A stretch of 64,000 bases of DNA. Source: Gammaproteobacteria bacterium. GTDB taxonomy: Bacteria; Pseudomonadota; Gammaproteobacteria; Eutrophobiales; Eutrophobiaceae. The position numbers were made by a program, and so were the translations under genes. This document shows, one piece after another, positions 9,537-18,608 of the stretch. The first letter of the stretch is position 1. Each line of letters opens with the position of its first letter. The notes below the pieces were generated by a model. It was not told the origin of the DNA, made no database searches, and saw only the letters and a list, made by a program, of their open reading frames with translations. The stretch is taken from positions 1 to 64,000 of the forward strand of contig JAURPG010000053.1 in assembly GCA_030835405.1 (NCBI GenBank). Reading direction: 5' to 3'.

Positions 9537-9958
9537 CAGGTTAGCTTCCTCAGGCTTTCCATGTATGCCCGCTCATCCGGCATGGCACCAGTTTGTTGCG
9601 CCTTCCATAATGACTCTTCCAGACAATCCATTATTATATGTTGTAACTGGTGTTCATCAGGGTATTTTGTCAGTAATGACTGGTAAAGAGAAGAAATTCC
9701 GATGGGTCTATCAGTTGATACCTGTTCCAGCAGGGCAATATGCAGGCCCATATGAAGAAATGGATTTTGTTGCTCATTGAAACAATCTTGATCTTCGACG
9801 ACTAAATCTAAATCGTCAAGAATTATGTGATATTCGGGATGTCCCTGGATCACATGACAAACCATTAACTCCAGAGGCTCCATGGGTGTTGATTTGCGAA
9901 ATTTCTGCCAGGCCTGAAAAAATACACGCCTGCTTTCATCACGATCCTGAATAATCAT
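9536..9958 (-). CDS. DUF1841 family protein
   Basis: 140 residues, matching the length and character of DUF1841, a proteobacterial family of unknown function. Seen: a start rich in Arg/Glu, a central HPEYHIILDD segment, NPFLHMGLHIALLEQVSTD, and a C-terminal helix with CLEESLWKAQ. No signal peptide or membrane segment. It is the first gene of the minus-strand operon and overlaps the GAF-phosphatase gene by the four bases ATGA. The coupling puts it in the partner-switching unit, but in other genomes the family is also found alone, so a signalling role is only an inference. Confidence 0.85.
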   Translation of the reverse strand: MIIQDRDESRRVFFQAWQKFRKSTPMEPLELMVCHVIQGHPEYHIILDDLDLVVEDQDCFNEQQNPFLHMGLHIALLEQVSTDRPIGISSLYQSLLTKYPDEHQLQHIIMDCLEESLWKAQQTGAMPDERAYMESLRKLT

Positions 9959-10038
9959 ATTTGATATTTATCATTTCATGAATATTAATTATTTTAAAAA
10001 ATGTTTTCGACTTAGCCAAACCAGGAAATTAACTATAT

Positions 10039-10077
10039 AAAAAAAGGGGCGCATATATTTTTTGAATATACGCCCCT
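10039..10077 (-). terminator. Rho-independent terminator of the FecR-repeat gene
   Basis: Read on the minus strand, AGGGGCG pairs with CGCCCCT and extends into an AT stem. A run of seven T follows directly. It lies 20 bp beyond the stop of the FecR gene at 10098 and separates the envelope cluster from the DUF1841 operon. Confidence 0.93.
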
Positions 10078-10097
10078 GCAGGATCTATTAAAGATAA

Positions 10098-13000
10098 TCA
10101 GGGTATAGAGAAGCCCGCAGCCCCCATAATGACATCCGTTTCAAGTATTTCATATACAATACCAATATGCTTTGGGACGCCTCCTGAATTTGGTCCAGCG
10201 AAGCCACCATCTATAAATGCACCACAGTTGGGATTACAGGCGCTTCCTGCCGCGACAGTACTCGCCGTTACGCCGCTAGTAACATCAAATACTGCGCCAT
10301 TTGCAGGGTCTACAATCAAACTACCATTCACATTGTAAGCCGCACCGTTATGACCAACATTCATATTAATTGTACCAGTCCCGGCAAAATCAATTCCTAT
10401 CGTTCCAGAAGTTGCACCGTCGCCTATGGTACTGCCACTTGCACTTGTGGATGATGTTCCTCCGGACCAATTATATGTGGCCAATCCGGAAGTATTGATA
10501 ACACCTGGATCCTTACCAAAAACAAAGTGTGCGCTCTGGTTGCCCGTTAGAGGATTCTCATCTGTCCCCGATGTCGCATCAAATGAAAGTACAGAACCAT
10601 TGGTCCACCGTCCCCAACCGATACCATCAGTCGCATCATAGAATGAATCCTGAATGGAAGCAGCACCTGATGTATAGGCTGAGATTATTGATTGATCGCC
10701 AGTGCTCTGGGCAGTAATAAGCGAATTCACTTCAGTCACTGAGGTTGAATCATCACCAACAAGCATCAGATCCAGATCGACTGTGTTAACCACTCGAAAA
10801 GTACCAACCGGAGAATCTAAATCTTCAGTCCCCAATGCACCAACTACATTATCATTTTCATCCAGAAAAATAGAGGCATCCCAGCCAGTCGTTGACTCTT
10901 CGGGGTTTATACCAACATATACCGAATTCGTTTGAACGGTGCTTGTTGGTGTTGCCGTGAAACTGCCGAATTGAAATACCCCAACGCCCATGATTAGATC
11001 TGTTGTCTGAATATCATACTCAAAACCGGCATATTTGGGAAAGACGTCAGATACCGGTCCGGTAAAACCACCCTCAATAAACGTCTCACATGACACGGTA
11101 CATTCACCGCCAGTTGCGGTAACCTGGGATACACCACTAACCTGAAAATCAAAGAATGCGCCATCAAAAGGATCAATAAGAAGTGGTCCCTGTACATTGT
11201 AGTCAATACTGTTGTGCGATACATTCATATCCAGATCTGCTGAATATAATGCGAAATTGACATCTATCGTACCTGATGTAATTCCATTCCCAATTGTACT
11301 GCCACTAAAAGACGTAGACTGAGTGCCATCTAAAAATGAGTAACTGGCGCTTTCATCATTGACAGGTATTGCCGGTGGCTCCATACCAAATAGATAGTGA
11401 AAGCTCTGCGTGCCAGTCAGCTCAATGATTTCATTATCCGCAACAACACTACTTTCATTGAGCACCAGAATATTACCTTCGGCCCATCTTGCATACCCAA
11501 TCTCACCATTGCTAAAAAATTCAACCGGACTGGCAGGGTTTGCCTCAAACGACGCAATCAAAGCCGAGTCGGCCAATGCTTCCAGGGACTGAGCAGAACC
11601 TGCTGCCGCAGCATTGTTTGCGCCCAATACAGCCTCCAGATCGATAGTTGCTAATACCTGTGTAGAAGGACCGATATCATCTTCTGCCAGACCGAGAATA
11701 CCCACCACTTTGCTGTCTGAATCACGTTGAAAAAGTGACGCACCAAATTCAACACTCGGCACATCCACACTATCCGGCTCTGACGCATCGGGTAGCACAC
11801 CGATTAATCCAAACCCAGAAAGCACGGTAGATGTAGCAGGTGCATCAAAGTTTGAAAATGAAAACGCAGCCACGCCCATGATGGGGTCTGTTACCAGAAT
11901 GTCATATTCAAGACCAATATACTTGGGGAAATTCCCACTGGCTGGACCTGCAAATGAGGCATCGATAAATGTATCGCAGGGCAAGCAATCGCCACCTGAT
12001 GCCAGCACTTCCAAATCTGATAATAAAGCGTCATTAGGCTCTACAATAAGAGTCCCGTCAATAGCATAATTGATACTGTTATGTGACACATTCATATCCA
12101 GAAAGGCAGAACTGATTTCGAAATCGACACCAATAACCCCGCTGGTTACCCCCTGGCCGATGGTATCACCACTAACCGTTGTGGACTGGGTGCCATCCAG
12201 AAAGTTATATGTGGCCTTACCTGCCAACGTAGGTAAAGCAGGCGATTGGGTACCGAATATATAGTGAGCACTCTGATGATTGATAAGTACTCCAACATCG
12301 TTATCGCCATCACCCTCTCCTAGTGTCAAAACATTACCATCTGTCCAGCGACCAAAACCGATCTCTTCATTAAAGAAAAACTCTGCTGATGTGGCGGGAT
12401 TTTCCTCGAATTGGGCTATTAACGCCGGACTGGCTGCAGATAACAGTCTCTCCGCCACTGCAACTTCAGCGGCATTATCACCACCCCTGATTGCATCGAT
12501 ATCTATCGTTGCCAGGGACACAACTTCATCACCTTCTTCTATTCCAAGTATTCCGATCCCCGCACTATCTGAACTTCGCCTAAAGATAGAGGTCCCGAAA
12601 TTAAACTCGAAGATATCCAATCCATCTATTGCCTCATCATCAGGGAAAACTCCCAGCACACCAAAGTTCGTCAGTACGGCTGAATTTACCCTAGAGGATG
12701 AAATGATATCCTGGTCTCCGGTTTCATCACGCTGTTCGGCCACTGCAACAATTCTGGTCTGTTCCTCGGCCTCCCGATTTTCCTGTTCTTCCTCTTCAAC
12801 TTCCTCGCGCGAAGTATCAACTGCAAGTAGTGCTGGTGGTTGATCCAATACTTCGATCTCTGTATCGATATCCTGAACATAAACACCTGTACCAGAGGGA
12901 ACATCTTCAACATCGACATCGTTAACTACAAAGGTAATTCCTTCCCAGGTATGGTGATACAGTCCGTCTGGACGACTATCGCAGTCTCCAGCACAAATCC

Positions 13001-13454
13001 GGGTATTATGCCCCGTCCCGCGGATACCAATCGTTGCAACAGCAGTATTGACTTTATATGCCTCAGGATTTTGGCGACCAATTAACCCTGTCACCGCCCT
13101 GACACCACCTTTAACCAACCGATAAGAAGCCTGTTCTGTACCATCTGGTGACCCGGAATAATTATAAGTCTCAATCTGGTACTCGGAATTTGGCTGGACT
13201 GAAATAAAAGCGCCATCCACCATGCTCAACTGCAACCGACCATTGTCAGTAATCAACCTATCACCGGAAAATATTTCATTTCCTCGTGCCAGATTTCGCT
13301 GTACGCCAGCGGTGTTTGTTGCCGTAGCCCCCCCCTGAGCAAAGACTATACGACCTGCCGCGTCCTGCGCTGACACATTGTGAATAAGGCTCAAAGACAT
13401 AAGTACAAGGATTGACCTGACTAGATATATTTTTTTAGGTAAAGAGGTTCTCAT
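10098..13454 (-). CDS. Large secreted FecR-domain protein with three TbpB-like beta-barrel repeats
   Basis: 1118 residues from ATG 13454. An in-frame ATG at 13541 lies inside the upstream gene; I prefer 13454 because AGGAAA sits before it and it begins a clean signal peptide ending near HNVSAQ|DAAG. Residues 31-150 are a FecR domain (GDRLITDNGRLQLSMVDGA, VRAVTGLIG, TAVATIGIRGTGHN). A Glu-rich linker at about 215-240 leads to three repeats of about 275-285 residues. Each has GRW or ARW, an H-Y/F-x-FG segment, GTQST-type strands, IGxGxTSGxI, MNVxHN, a close Cys pair, then FxGPxSGxxPKxxGxxYDI and IMG. These recall the solute-binding barrels of TbpB-like proteins. No lipobox and no C-terminal anchor seen. 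It starts 16 bp after the TPR-barrel gene. Confidence 0.85.
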   Translation of the reverse strand: MRTSLPKKIYLVRSILVLMSLSLIHNVSAQDAAGRIVFAQGGATATNTAGVQRNLARGNEIFSGDRLITDNGRLQLSMVDGAFISVQPNSEYQIETYNYSGSPDGTEQASYRLVKGGVRAVTGLIGRQNPEAYKVNTAVATIGIRGTGHNTRICAGDCDSRPDGLYHHTWEGITFVVNDVDVEDVPSGTGVYVQDIDTEIEVLDQPPALLAVDTSREEVEEEEQENREAEEQTRIVAVAEQRDETGDQDIISSSRVNSAVLTNFGVLGVFPDDEAIDGLDIFEFNFGTSIFRRSSDSAGIGILGIEEGDEVVSLATIDIDAIRGGDNAAEVAVAERLLSAASPALIAQFEENPATSAEFFFNEEIGFGRWTDGNVLTLGEGDGDNDVGVLINHQSAHYIFGTQSPALPTLAGKATYNFLDGTQSTTVSGDTIGQGVTSGVIGVDFEISSAFLDMNVSHNSINYAIDGTLIVEPNDALLSDLEVLASGGDCLPCDTFIDASFAGPASGNFPKYIGLEYDILVTDPIMGVAAFSFSNFDAPATSTVLSGFGLIGVLPDASEPDSVDVPSVEFGASLFQRDSDSKVVGILGLAEDDIGPSTQVLATIDLEAVLGANNAAAAGSAQSLEALADSALIASFEANPASPVEFFSNGEIGYARWAEGNILVLNESSVVADNEIIELTGTQSFHYLFGMEPPAIPVNDESASYSFLDGTQSTSFSGSTIGNGITSGTIDVNFALYSADLDMNVSHNSIDYNVQGPLLIDPFDGAFFDFQVSGVSQVTATGGECTVSCETFIEGGFTGPVSDVFPKYAGFEYDIQTTDLIMGVGVFQFGSFTATPTSTVQTNSVYVGINPEESTTGWDASIFLDENDNVVGALGTEDLDSPVGTFRVVNTVDLDLMLVGDDSTSVTEVNSLITAQSTGDQSIISAYTSGAASIQDSFYDATDGIGWGRWTNGSVLSFDATSGTDENPLTGNQSAHFVFGKDPGVINTSGLATYNWSGGTSSTSASGSTIGDGATSGTIGIDFAGTGTINMNVGHNGAAYNVNGSLIVDPANGAVFDVTSGVTASTVAAGSACNPNCGAFIDGGFAGPNSGGVPKHIGIVYEILETDVIMGAAGFSIP
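10101..12680 (-). repeat. Three tandem protein repeats inside the FecR gene
   Basis: Repeat units span about 12680-11853, 11825-10968 and 10937-10101. They align through their whole length at the protein level but have drifted at the DNA level. Units 1 and 2 are most alike (both keep FLDGTQST and MNVSHNSI); unit 3 is the most divergent and has lost part of the N-terminal half. Each holds one pair of cysteines three to four residues apart. Confidence 0.85.
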
Positions 13455-13470
13455 ATCACTTTTTTCCTGT

Positions 13471-14802
13471 TTAGAAATTGTATCGGGCAGTTGCAAATAC
13501 CTGCCATCGATCAAAATCATTAATAACAAAATTTGAATCATTGATTAAATATCTCACTTCACTGGTTATAACCCAGTGATCACCATATGAGTGTTCAAGA
13601 CCACCTCTCAGGAAAAAAAAGTTGTCCTTACGGGTTTCCTGAAACAAGGGATCTTCTCCACCATATTTACTATGTTGATAGTTGGCGCTGGCTATCCATT
13701 TCATGCTGTCGTTAATACTGTATTCGCCACCTGCCCGGATTCCAAAGTAGGTTCGGCCAAAATCAGGCCGGGTAGCTTCTAACTCATCATCGGTTCCCAC
13801 ATATAAACTACCGAAAATAATCGGGCTGGCTTCCCCAGGCAATAAGTGTACTACGCCTACACCCCCACTATACTGGTTCAGATCCCGGATTTCCTGATCG
13901 GGAAAACGTTGGGTTAACCCCTGGACAAATACAGAATACTGCGTCCTCGTGCTGGCTGTGTGTAACCATTGAAAATTTAATCCCATCTGGTCACGGTTAG
14001 TATCATCATCTATTAAATAACGCTGGGCCTGTAATGACAGTAAGAACGAATTTTCATCCCTGGTGTGTCTCAGCCCCAGCTGACCATTACCGGCAGCTGT
14101 ATCGAAACGATGTTCATTCCAGGTGGGTCGATAAAAAATATTGGCTCCTCCAAATACCGAGATATTTCGATCCGGGTCAATACGACTTGAAAAGTTTAAG
14201 CCACCTTCCAGATTATAAAAGCCACTATCCAATTCCTGTGAAGTATCATCCAGTGTAAATACCAAATTACCGAAGGCAGGCAATGCCACGGTAGAGGTAT
14301 CCGTCGCACTGTTCACATTCATATCGTAACCAAGGCTGGCCTGTAGGTAGAAATTCAACTTTCTTTGCTGTTCTGCCAACCTGACCCTGTCGTCTATAGC
14401 TGTTAAATACTCTTCAATGGTTGCCTTGACTGTCTCTGGAACCTCCTGACTCTGAGTATAGGCAAACTCTTCTCTAGATGCCTCATTCTCACCCAGTTCA
14501 AAGTAGGCCCGCGCTAGTTCCAGTCGTGCTCGAGAATTATCTGGTTCGATGGCCAACACCCGCTCAAAAGCGAACACCGCCTGGGTAGGATGGCCAGAAT
14601 CCAGTGCTGCAATTCCGAGGAGCAAATCATATTCCGGTGTGCCCGCACGCTCATCTATATCTGCAAACAACAATTGAAATGCTTCTTCATTATTATTTGC
14701 ATCAATTAACTGCTGGGCGCGGTCTGTTAATTCATCGCCATACGTCAGCAAAGGGAGTGAGAATAGGAGTAAAGCAGGTATAATTTTATTATTTTTAACC
14801 AT
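13471..14802 (-). CDS. TPR plus outer-membrane beta-barrel protein, Slam-like architecture
   Basis: 443 residues. A signal peptide ends near LLTYG|DE. TPR-like helices occupy about 22-150 (AVFAFERVLAIEPDNSRARL, ARAYFELGENEASREEF). From about 155 the sequence alternates polar and aromatic residues as beta strands and ends in Phe (FATARYNF), a typical outer-membrane barrel terminus. The barrel part is about 290 residues. This periplasmic-TPR plus C-terminal-barrel layout and size match the Slam family (surface lipoprotein assembly modulator, DUF560), which moves TbpB-type proteins to the cell surface. The next gene, 16 bp downstream, carries TbpB-like repeats, which fits exporter and substrate. 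The Slam assignment is inferred from architecture, not proven. Confidence 0.8.
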   Translation of the reverse strand: MVKNNKIIPALLLFSLPLLTYGDELTDRAQQLIDANNNEEAFQLLFADIDERAGTPEYDLLLGIAALDSGHPTQAVFAFERVLAIEPDNSRARLELARAYFELGENEASREEFAYTQSQEVPETVKATIEEYLTAIDDRVRLAEQQRKLNFYLQASLGYDMNVNSATDTSTVALPAFGNLVFTLDDTSQELDSGFYNLEGGLNFSSRIDPDRNISVFGGANIFYRPTWNEHRFDTAAGNGQLGLRHTRDENSFLLSLQAQRYLIDDDTNRDQMGLNFQWLHTASTRTQYSVFVQGLTQRFPDQEIRDLNQYSGGVGVVHLLPGEASPIIFGSLYVGTDDELEATRPDFGRTYFGIRAGGEYSINDSMKWIASANYQHSKYGGEDPLFQETRKDNFFFLRGGLEHSYGDHWVITSEVRYLINDSNFVINDFDRWQVFATARYNF

Positions 14803-14900
14803 AGAATAATTCCCTAAAAAAGCATAACATCAAGACATCCAAACTTATTGCTCATTTGGCAAAAATTATAGCTCAATTAATCTAAATTTATACGACAACT

Positions 14901-17159
14901 TTATTTGGTTTTGTGGGTAAAGACTCCGTCCCATGACTCACCTGGAGAATCAACACGATATGCCCCAATCCGTTCCAGATATAAAGAATATACCAATCTA
15001 TCCTCATATTGAGTTTTAAGTTCATTCAGGATCTTTTCAGCCGTATCCCAATCCTGTTGACGGTAATATTTCAGGCAGTCATTATATTTTGCCATTTCTT
15101 CCTCTTCTTCCGGAGAGATTTCATCAACTAAAGCAATGGGTTCATATATACCCACCGGCTGGTCTTTGCCTTTTACCCTTACTAAGTCAAGCTCGCGATA
15201 TACATATTCAGGTACAGCATTTTTTGTCGCCTCACCAACAATGATCTCCACACCATATGTCTTAGTCAGCCCTTCCAGCCTGGAGGCAAGGTTTACTGCA
15301 TCTCCGAGTACCGTATAAGCCATGCGAAATTCAGAACCCATATCACCCACACTCATGGGACCGGAATTGATCCCGACACCAATCTTGATCTCAGGCCAGC
15401 CACGCTCTAGAAATATTTCCTGCACACCTTTCAATCTTTCCAGCATGGCCAACCCCCCTTTAATCGCATGGCGGGCATGGTCTTCATCCTTCAATGGAGC
15501 TCCCCAGAATGCCATTACGGCATCACCAATATACTTATCAATGGTCCCCCGACTTCCATGAATGATGCTGGTCATAGGTGTCAGATATAAATTCATTAAT
15601 TCAGACAACTCAGAGGCACTAAGACTTTCTGAAATCGTGGTAAAACTCCTGATATCTGAAAATAATACTGACATCTCCCGGGTTTGTGCACCCTGGATAT
15701 AGGATTCCGGGTCAGCGCTCATTTCACTGACTAGCTCTGGAGGCAGATACTGTCCAAACAATGCCGAGAGTTGACGTTTACCCCTGCGCTCAATGACAAA
15801 CCCATAAATGATATTAGTCAGGAAGAGTAGCGTGGTTAACAATAATATCGAAGCTAGTGGCATATGCAGGTTTAGGTTCTGCCAAAAGTACAGGTTCAAG
15901 GAAGTTGTACTTATTAGAATGGCTATGGTCGTGAGAATTGAGATTACCGGGCTCAAGTGCGGAAGCAATAATGACAATAACATGCCAATCACCAGAAGCT
16001 GTAAATATTCCATCCACCACAACTCGACAGGACTATGTTTTAAATTTTGATCAAATATCCCTGATAATAAATTTGCGTGAATTTCCACACCTGGAAATTC
16101 TGGATTTACCGGTGTCGATCTGAGATCTGACAGGCCTTTAGCGGACGTTCCAACTAATGCTATTTTACCTGCCAGATCCTCAATTGGTATTCTCTGCTCC
16201 ATGACATCAACGGCGGAAATATATTGATAATTTTGCCCCTTTCCCCTATAGGGAATCAATGCCTGCAAATTAACATCAACAGGTAAATTATGATCTGCGA
16301 TTTTCAGGCTTTCGATTTCACTATCGGTCGTAATTTTGCCTTCTTGATTAACGGAATATATTGGTTCAATCTCATCTGCAATTAGCATATACCTGGCGAT
16401 AGCAAGTGACAGGGCCTCATAATAATTTCCTTCAAACTCCATCAGCATTGGCACCCTACGCACAATACCATCTGCATCCAGTCCCCTGCTGGTATGACCG
16501 GTAGCAATGGCCGCTTGTTGAATCATTGGTAAATTGACACCATATCCACTGGCAACCGATGCATGAACGTTTCTACTGGCAAAGTCCTCCGCTGTTAATA
16601 CCGGCGGAGGAAGATTTCCTCCTCGCAAATCCGAGAATGCTTCTACCTCCGTAAAGAAAGTAAATCCTAGCACCACAGGCCCTTTCATCATGCTGTCAAC
16701 AAACATTTGATCATAATTAAGTCGTTGACTGATTTCGCCGAGGCGAGACCTATATTCAGGTAAATCTGAGAATTCATCATTTGCCAGGGACTCTAAAACC
16801 CTGAGACCGGAACTCTGATCTGCTTCCCTGAAGTAAATATCAAAGCCAATGATGGCAACAAAATAATTGTCGAATAGCTGATCAACCAGCAAGGCCATTT
16901 TGTCCCTGCCCCAGGGCCATCTTTCAACCTCAGCCAGGCTTTTCTCATCTATATCGATAATCACAATACGATCATCGTTTTCACCGGACACAGTTAGTAC
17001 AACCTTTAAATCGTACAGTTTATTCTCAAGCTGCTCGAGGAAGGCCCATTCGTAAGTCCCTCTGGAATATCCAAGAAAGGCAATCGTCATCAATAATGAT
17101 ATTATGATGATGAACAATTGCTTTCTATACTTCTTTAATGTTTGAAAAAGTATTTTCAA
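14901..17159 (-). CDS. CHASE2-domain class III adenylate/guanylate cyclase
   Basis: 752 residues. One N-terminal membrane helix (about 14-30) leads to an extracytoplasmic CHASE2 sensor (about 35-375; IVIIDIDEKSL, WPWGRDK, GKIALVGTSAKGLSD). Three membrane helices follow (about 385-455), then the cyclase domain (about 490-670). Catalytic features: metal Asp502 in FSDIRSF, Asp546 in KYIGDAVMAFWGAP, Lys542, and LGDAVNLASRLEG with Asp620 and Arg627. Lys and Asp at the purine-recognition positions favour ATP over GTP. A short TPR-like tail (about 690-730) ends the protein. Together with the next two genes it suggests an envelope-sensing cyclase linked to a surface protein. nth lies 51 bp upstream. 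Confidence 0.94.
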   Translation of the reverse strand: MKILFQTLKKYRKQLFIIIISLLMTIAFLGYSRGTYEWAFLEQLENKLYDLKVVLTVSGENDDRIVIIDIDEKSLAEVERWPWGRDKMALLVDQLFDNYFVAIIGFDIYFREADQSSGLRVLESLANDEFSDLPEYRSRLGEISQRLNYDQMFVDSMMKGPVVLGFTFFTEVEAFSDLRGGNLPPPVLTAEDFASRNVHASVASGYGVNLPMIQQAAIATGHTSRGLDADGIVRRVPMLMEFEGNYYEALSLAIARYMLIADEIEPIYSVNQEGKITTDSEIESLKIADHNLPVDVNLQALIPYRGKGQNYQYISAVDVMEQRIPIEDLAGKIALVGTSAKGLSDLRSTPVNPEFPGVEIHANLLSGIFDQNLKHSPVELWWMEYLQLLVIGMLLSLLLPHLSPVISILTTIAILISTTSLNLYFWQNLNLHMPLASILLLTTLLFLTNIIYGFVIERRGKRQLSALFGQYLPPELVSEMSADPESYIQGAQTREMSVLFSDIRSFTTISESLSASELSELMNLYLTPMTSIIHGSRGTIDKYIGDAVMAFWGAPLKDEDHARHAIKGGLAMLERLKGVQEIFLERGWPEIKIGVGINSGPMSVGDMGSEFRMAYTVLGDAVNLASRLEGLTKTYGVEIIVGEATKNAVPEYVYRELDLVRVKGKDQPVGIYEPIALVDEISPEEEEEMAKYNDCLKYYRQQDWDTAEKILNELKTQYEDRLVYSLYLERIGAYRVDSPGESWDGVFTHKTK

Positions 17160-17210
17160 TTTAAATACCTTTGTTCTTTTTCTTAATATTTACCATTTAA
17201 GACTTCAACA

Positions 17211-17849
17211 TTAACAATATTTTTTTTTATCTTTCCATTCACAATAAGTATAGATTGAACAGCAAAAGCATTTAGGATTTCTGGCAATACAGGTATATCG
17301 ACCATGCAGTATCAACCAGTGATGGGCATTTTTTTTATATTCATCCGGGACCAATTTAAGGAGTCTGTTTTCCACCTCGAGAACATTTTTTCCTGGCGCA
17401 ATCCCAGTCCGGTTGGAAACCCTGAAGATATGGGTGTCCACAGCGATGGTGGGAAGTCCAAATGCAGTGTTTAATATGACATTGGCTGTTTTTCGACCAA
17501 CACCAGGCAATGCCTCCAATGCTGCACGATCACAGCGAACTTCACCACCATATTCTGACATCAATTTCCGGCATGTCTTGATGATATTTTTTGCCTTGGT
17601 ATTAAACAAACCGATGGTCTTTATATAATTTTTGAGTTTATTTTCACCCAGTTTGACCAGGGCATCAGGTGTATTTGCTACCTTAAATAGTTGCATAGTC
17701 GCTTTGTTCACGCTGACATCTGTCGCCTGTGCCGAGAGAATTACCGCAATTAGCAACTCAAACGTTGAGTCATAAATAAGTTCAGTAGTGGGATGAGGAT
17801 CCTGTTGCTTAAGAACTTCAAATATTTCTTGTCGTTTGGATTTATTCAA
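17211..17849 (-). CDS. nth: Endonuclease III
   Basis: Base-excision-repair DNA glycosylase/AP lyase for oxidised pyrimidines. The 212 residues match the family. Seen: the helix-hairpin-helix LPGVGRKTANVILN with the catalytic Lys, VDTHIFRVSNR with the catalytic Asp, and a C-terminal [4Fe-4S] loop with spacing Cys-x6-Cys-x2-Cys-x5-Cys. It follows rnfE by 26 bp, the order also known from E. coli (rsxE-nth), so rnfE and nth probably share a transcript. Confidence 0.98.
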   Translation of the reverse strand: MNKSKRQEIFEVLKQQDPHPTTELIYDSTFELLIAVILSAQATDVSVNKATMQLFKVANTPDALVKLGENKLKNYIKTIGLFNTKAKNIIKTCRKLMSEYGGEVRCDRAALEALPGVGRKTANVILNTAFGLPTIAVDTHIFRVSNRTGIAPGKNVLEVENRLLKLVPDEYKKNAHHWLILHGRYTCIARNPKCFCCSIYTYCEWKDKKKYC

Positions 17850-17875
17850 GGCGGTTTTTGGTATGAATTTTATAT

Positions 17876-18505
17876 TTATTCAGAGCCGTTAATAGCTAAC
17901 AAAATATTTATTAATGCAAAAATACATCCAGCAATGATAAATGCGCCTGAGGCTGTATTGAATATTGACATATTTAAAACGCTGGGAAGGAGTTTTATAC
18001 CAGTTTCAGGAAATATCACCGCCGTTTCCATTTTCAAGAATAACCCACCAGTTACAAAAATTTCTCTCAAAAGGCCAACGAGAACACAGATGATTAAAAT
18101 CAAGAATGATGTATAGCATGATGACTTAATGATATATCTCGGAGGAAATTTTAATGCGTCTGCTTCGAGAAAATATAACACCAGGCAATTCATCACGATC
18201 ATTGGCAGATAAATATGGACAAATTGATGTAACTGGTAAAATACTGCCTGAGTCAATAGATTGATAACAGAAACACTTGCGGTACTGACAATTAATAAAT
18301 AAGCCAGTCTTGTTGAATGTGATATGAGTGGCCTGAGGCTGGATATAATCAAGGCGGTAATTATAAGACTCACCGAAAAGACTATCCCCATGAACAGTCC
18401 TGTGGTTAAGGATTTGGACATGGCGATAAGGGGTGCCACCCCCAACCCACTAAGAAAAACCGGATTATTTAGTCGATTTCTTTTTAGTTTATTAGGAATA
18501 CTCAT
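17876..18505 (-). CDS. rnfE: RnfE/RsxE-like membrane subunit, without the other rnf genes
   Basis: 209 residues with about six membrane helices, in the RnfA/RnfE-NqrD/E family. In the Rnf complex this subunit helps form the membrane core that couples ferredoxin-NAD electron flow to ion movement. Seen: the family start NNPVFLSGLGVAPLIAMS, IVMNCLVLYFLEADAL, and LVGLLREIFVTGGLF, which align with E. coli RsxE. rnfABCDG would be expected just upstream, but mpl lies there instead (103 bp away). Either the rest of the operon is elsewhere or this is a leftover. The gene is intact, with no stop or frame break. Confidence 0.85.
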   Translation of the reverse strand: MSIPNKLKRNRLNNPVFLSGLGVAPLIAMSKSLTTGLFMGIVFSVSLIITALIISSLRPLISHSTRLAYLLIVSTASVSVINLLTQAVFYQLHQFVHIYLPMIVMNCLVLYFLEADALKFPPRYIIKSSCYTSFLILIICVLVGLLREIFVTGGLFLKMETAVIFPETGIKLLPSVLNMSIFNTASGAFIIAGCIFALINILLAINGSE

Positions 18506-18608
18506 CAGGAAAATTCATTAGTACCTTCTTCAATAATACTTGTGTCATATAGTTAAGCAGAATAAGTGTTTCAACTGATATTTACCCATTATAAGGAATA
18601 CATTGAGA

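Noticed and set aside
12280-12843. 187-codon open frame on the plus strand inside the FecR gene
   Set aside because: It is antisense to a gene with a clear signal peptide, domains and terminator. Its product is low-complexity Ser/Pro/Ile with no recognisable domain.
13455-13541. Upstream ATG start for the FecR protein
   Set aside because: It lies inside the end of the TPR-barrel gene and would bury the signal peptide behind 29 residues; ATG 13454 has an AGGAAA site.
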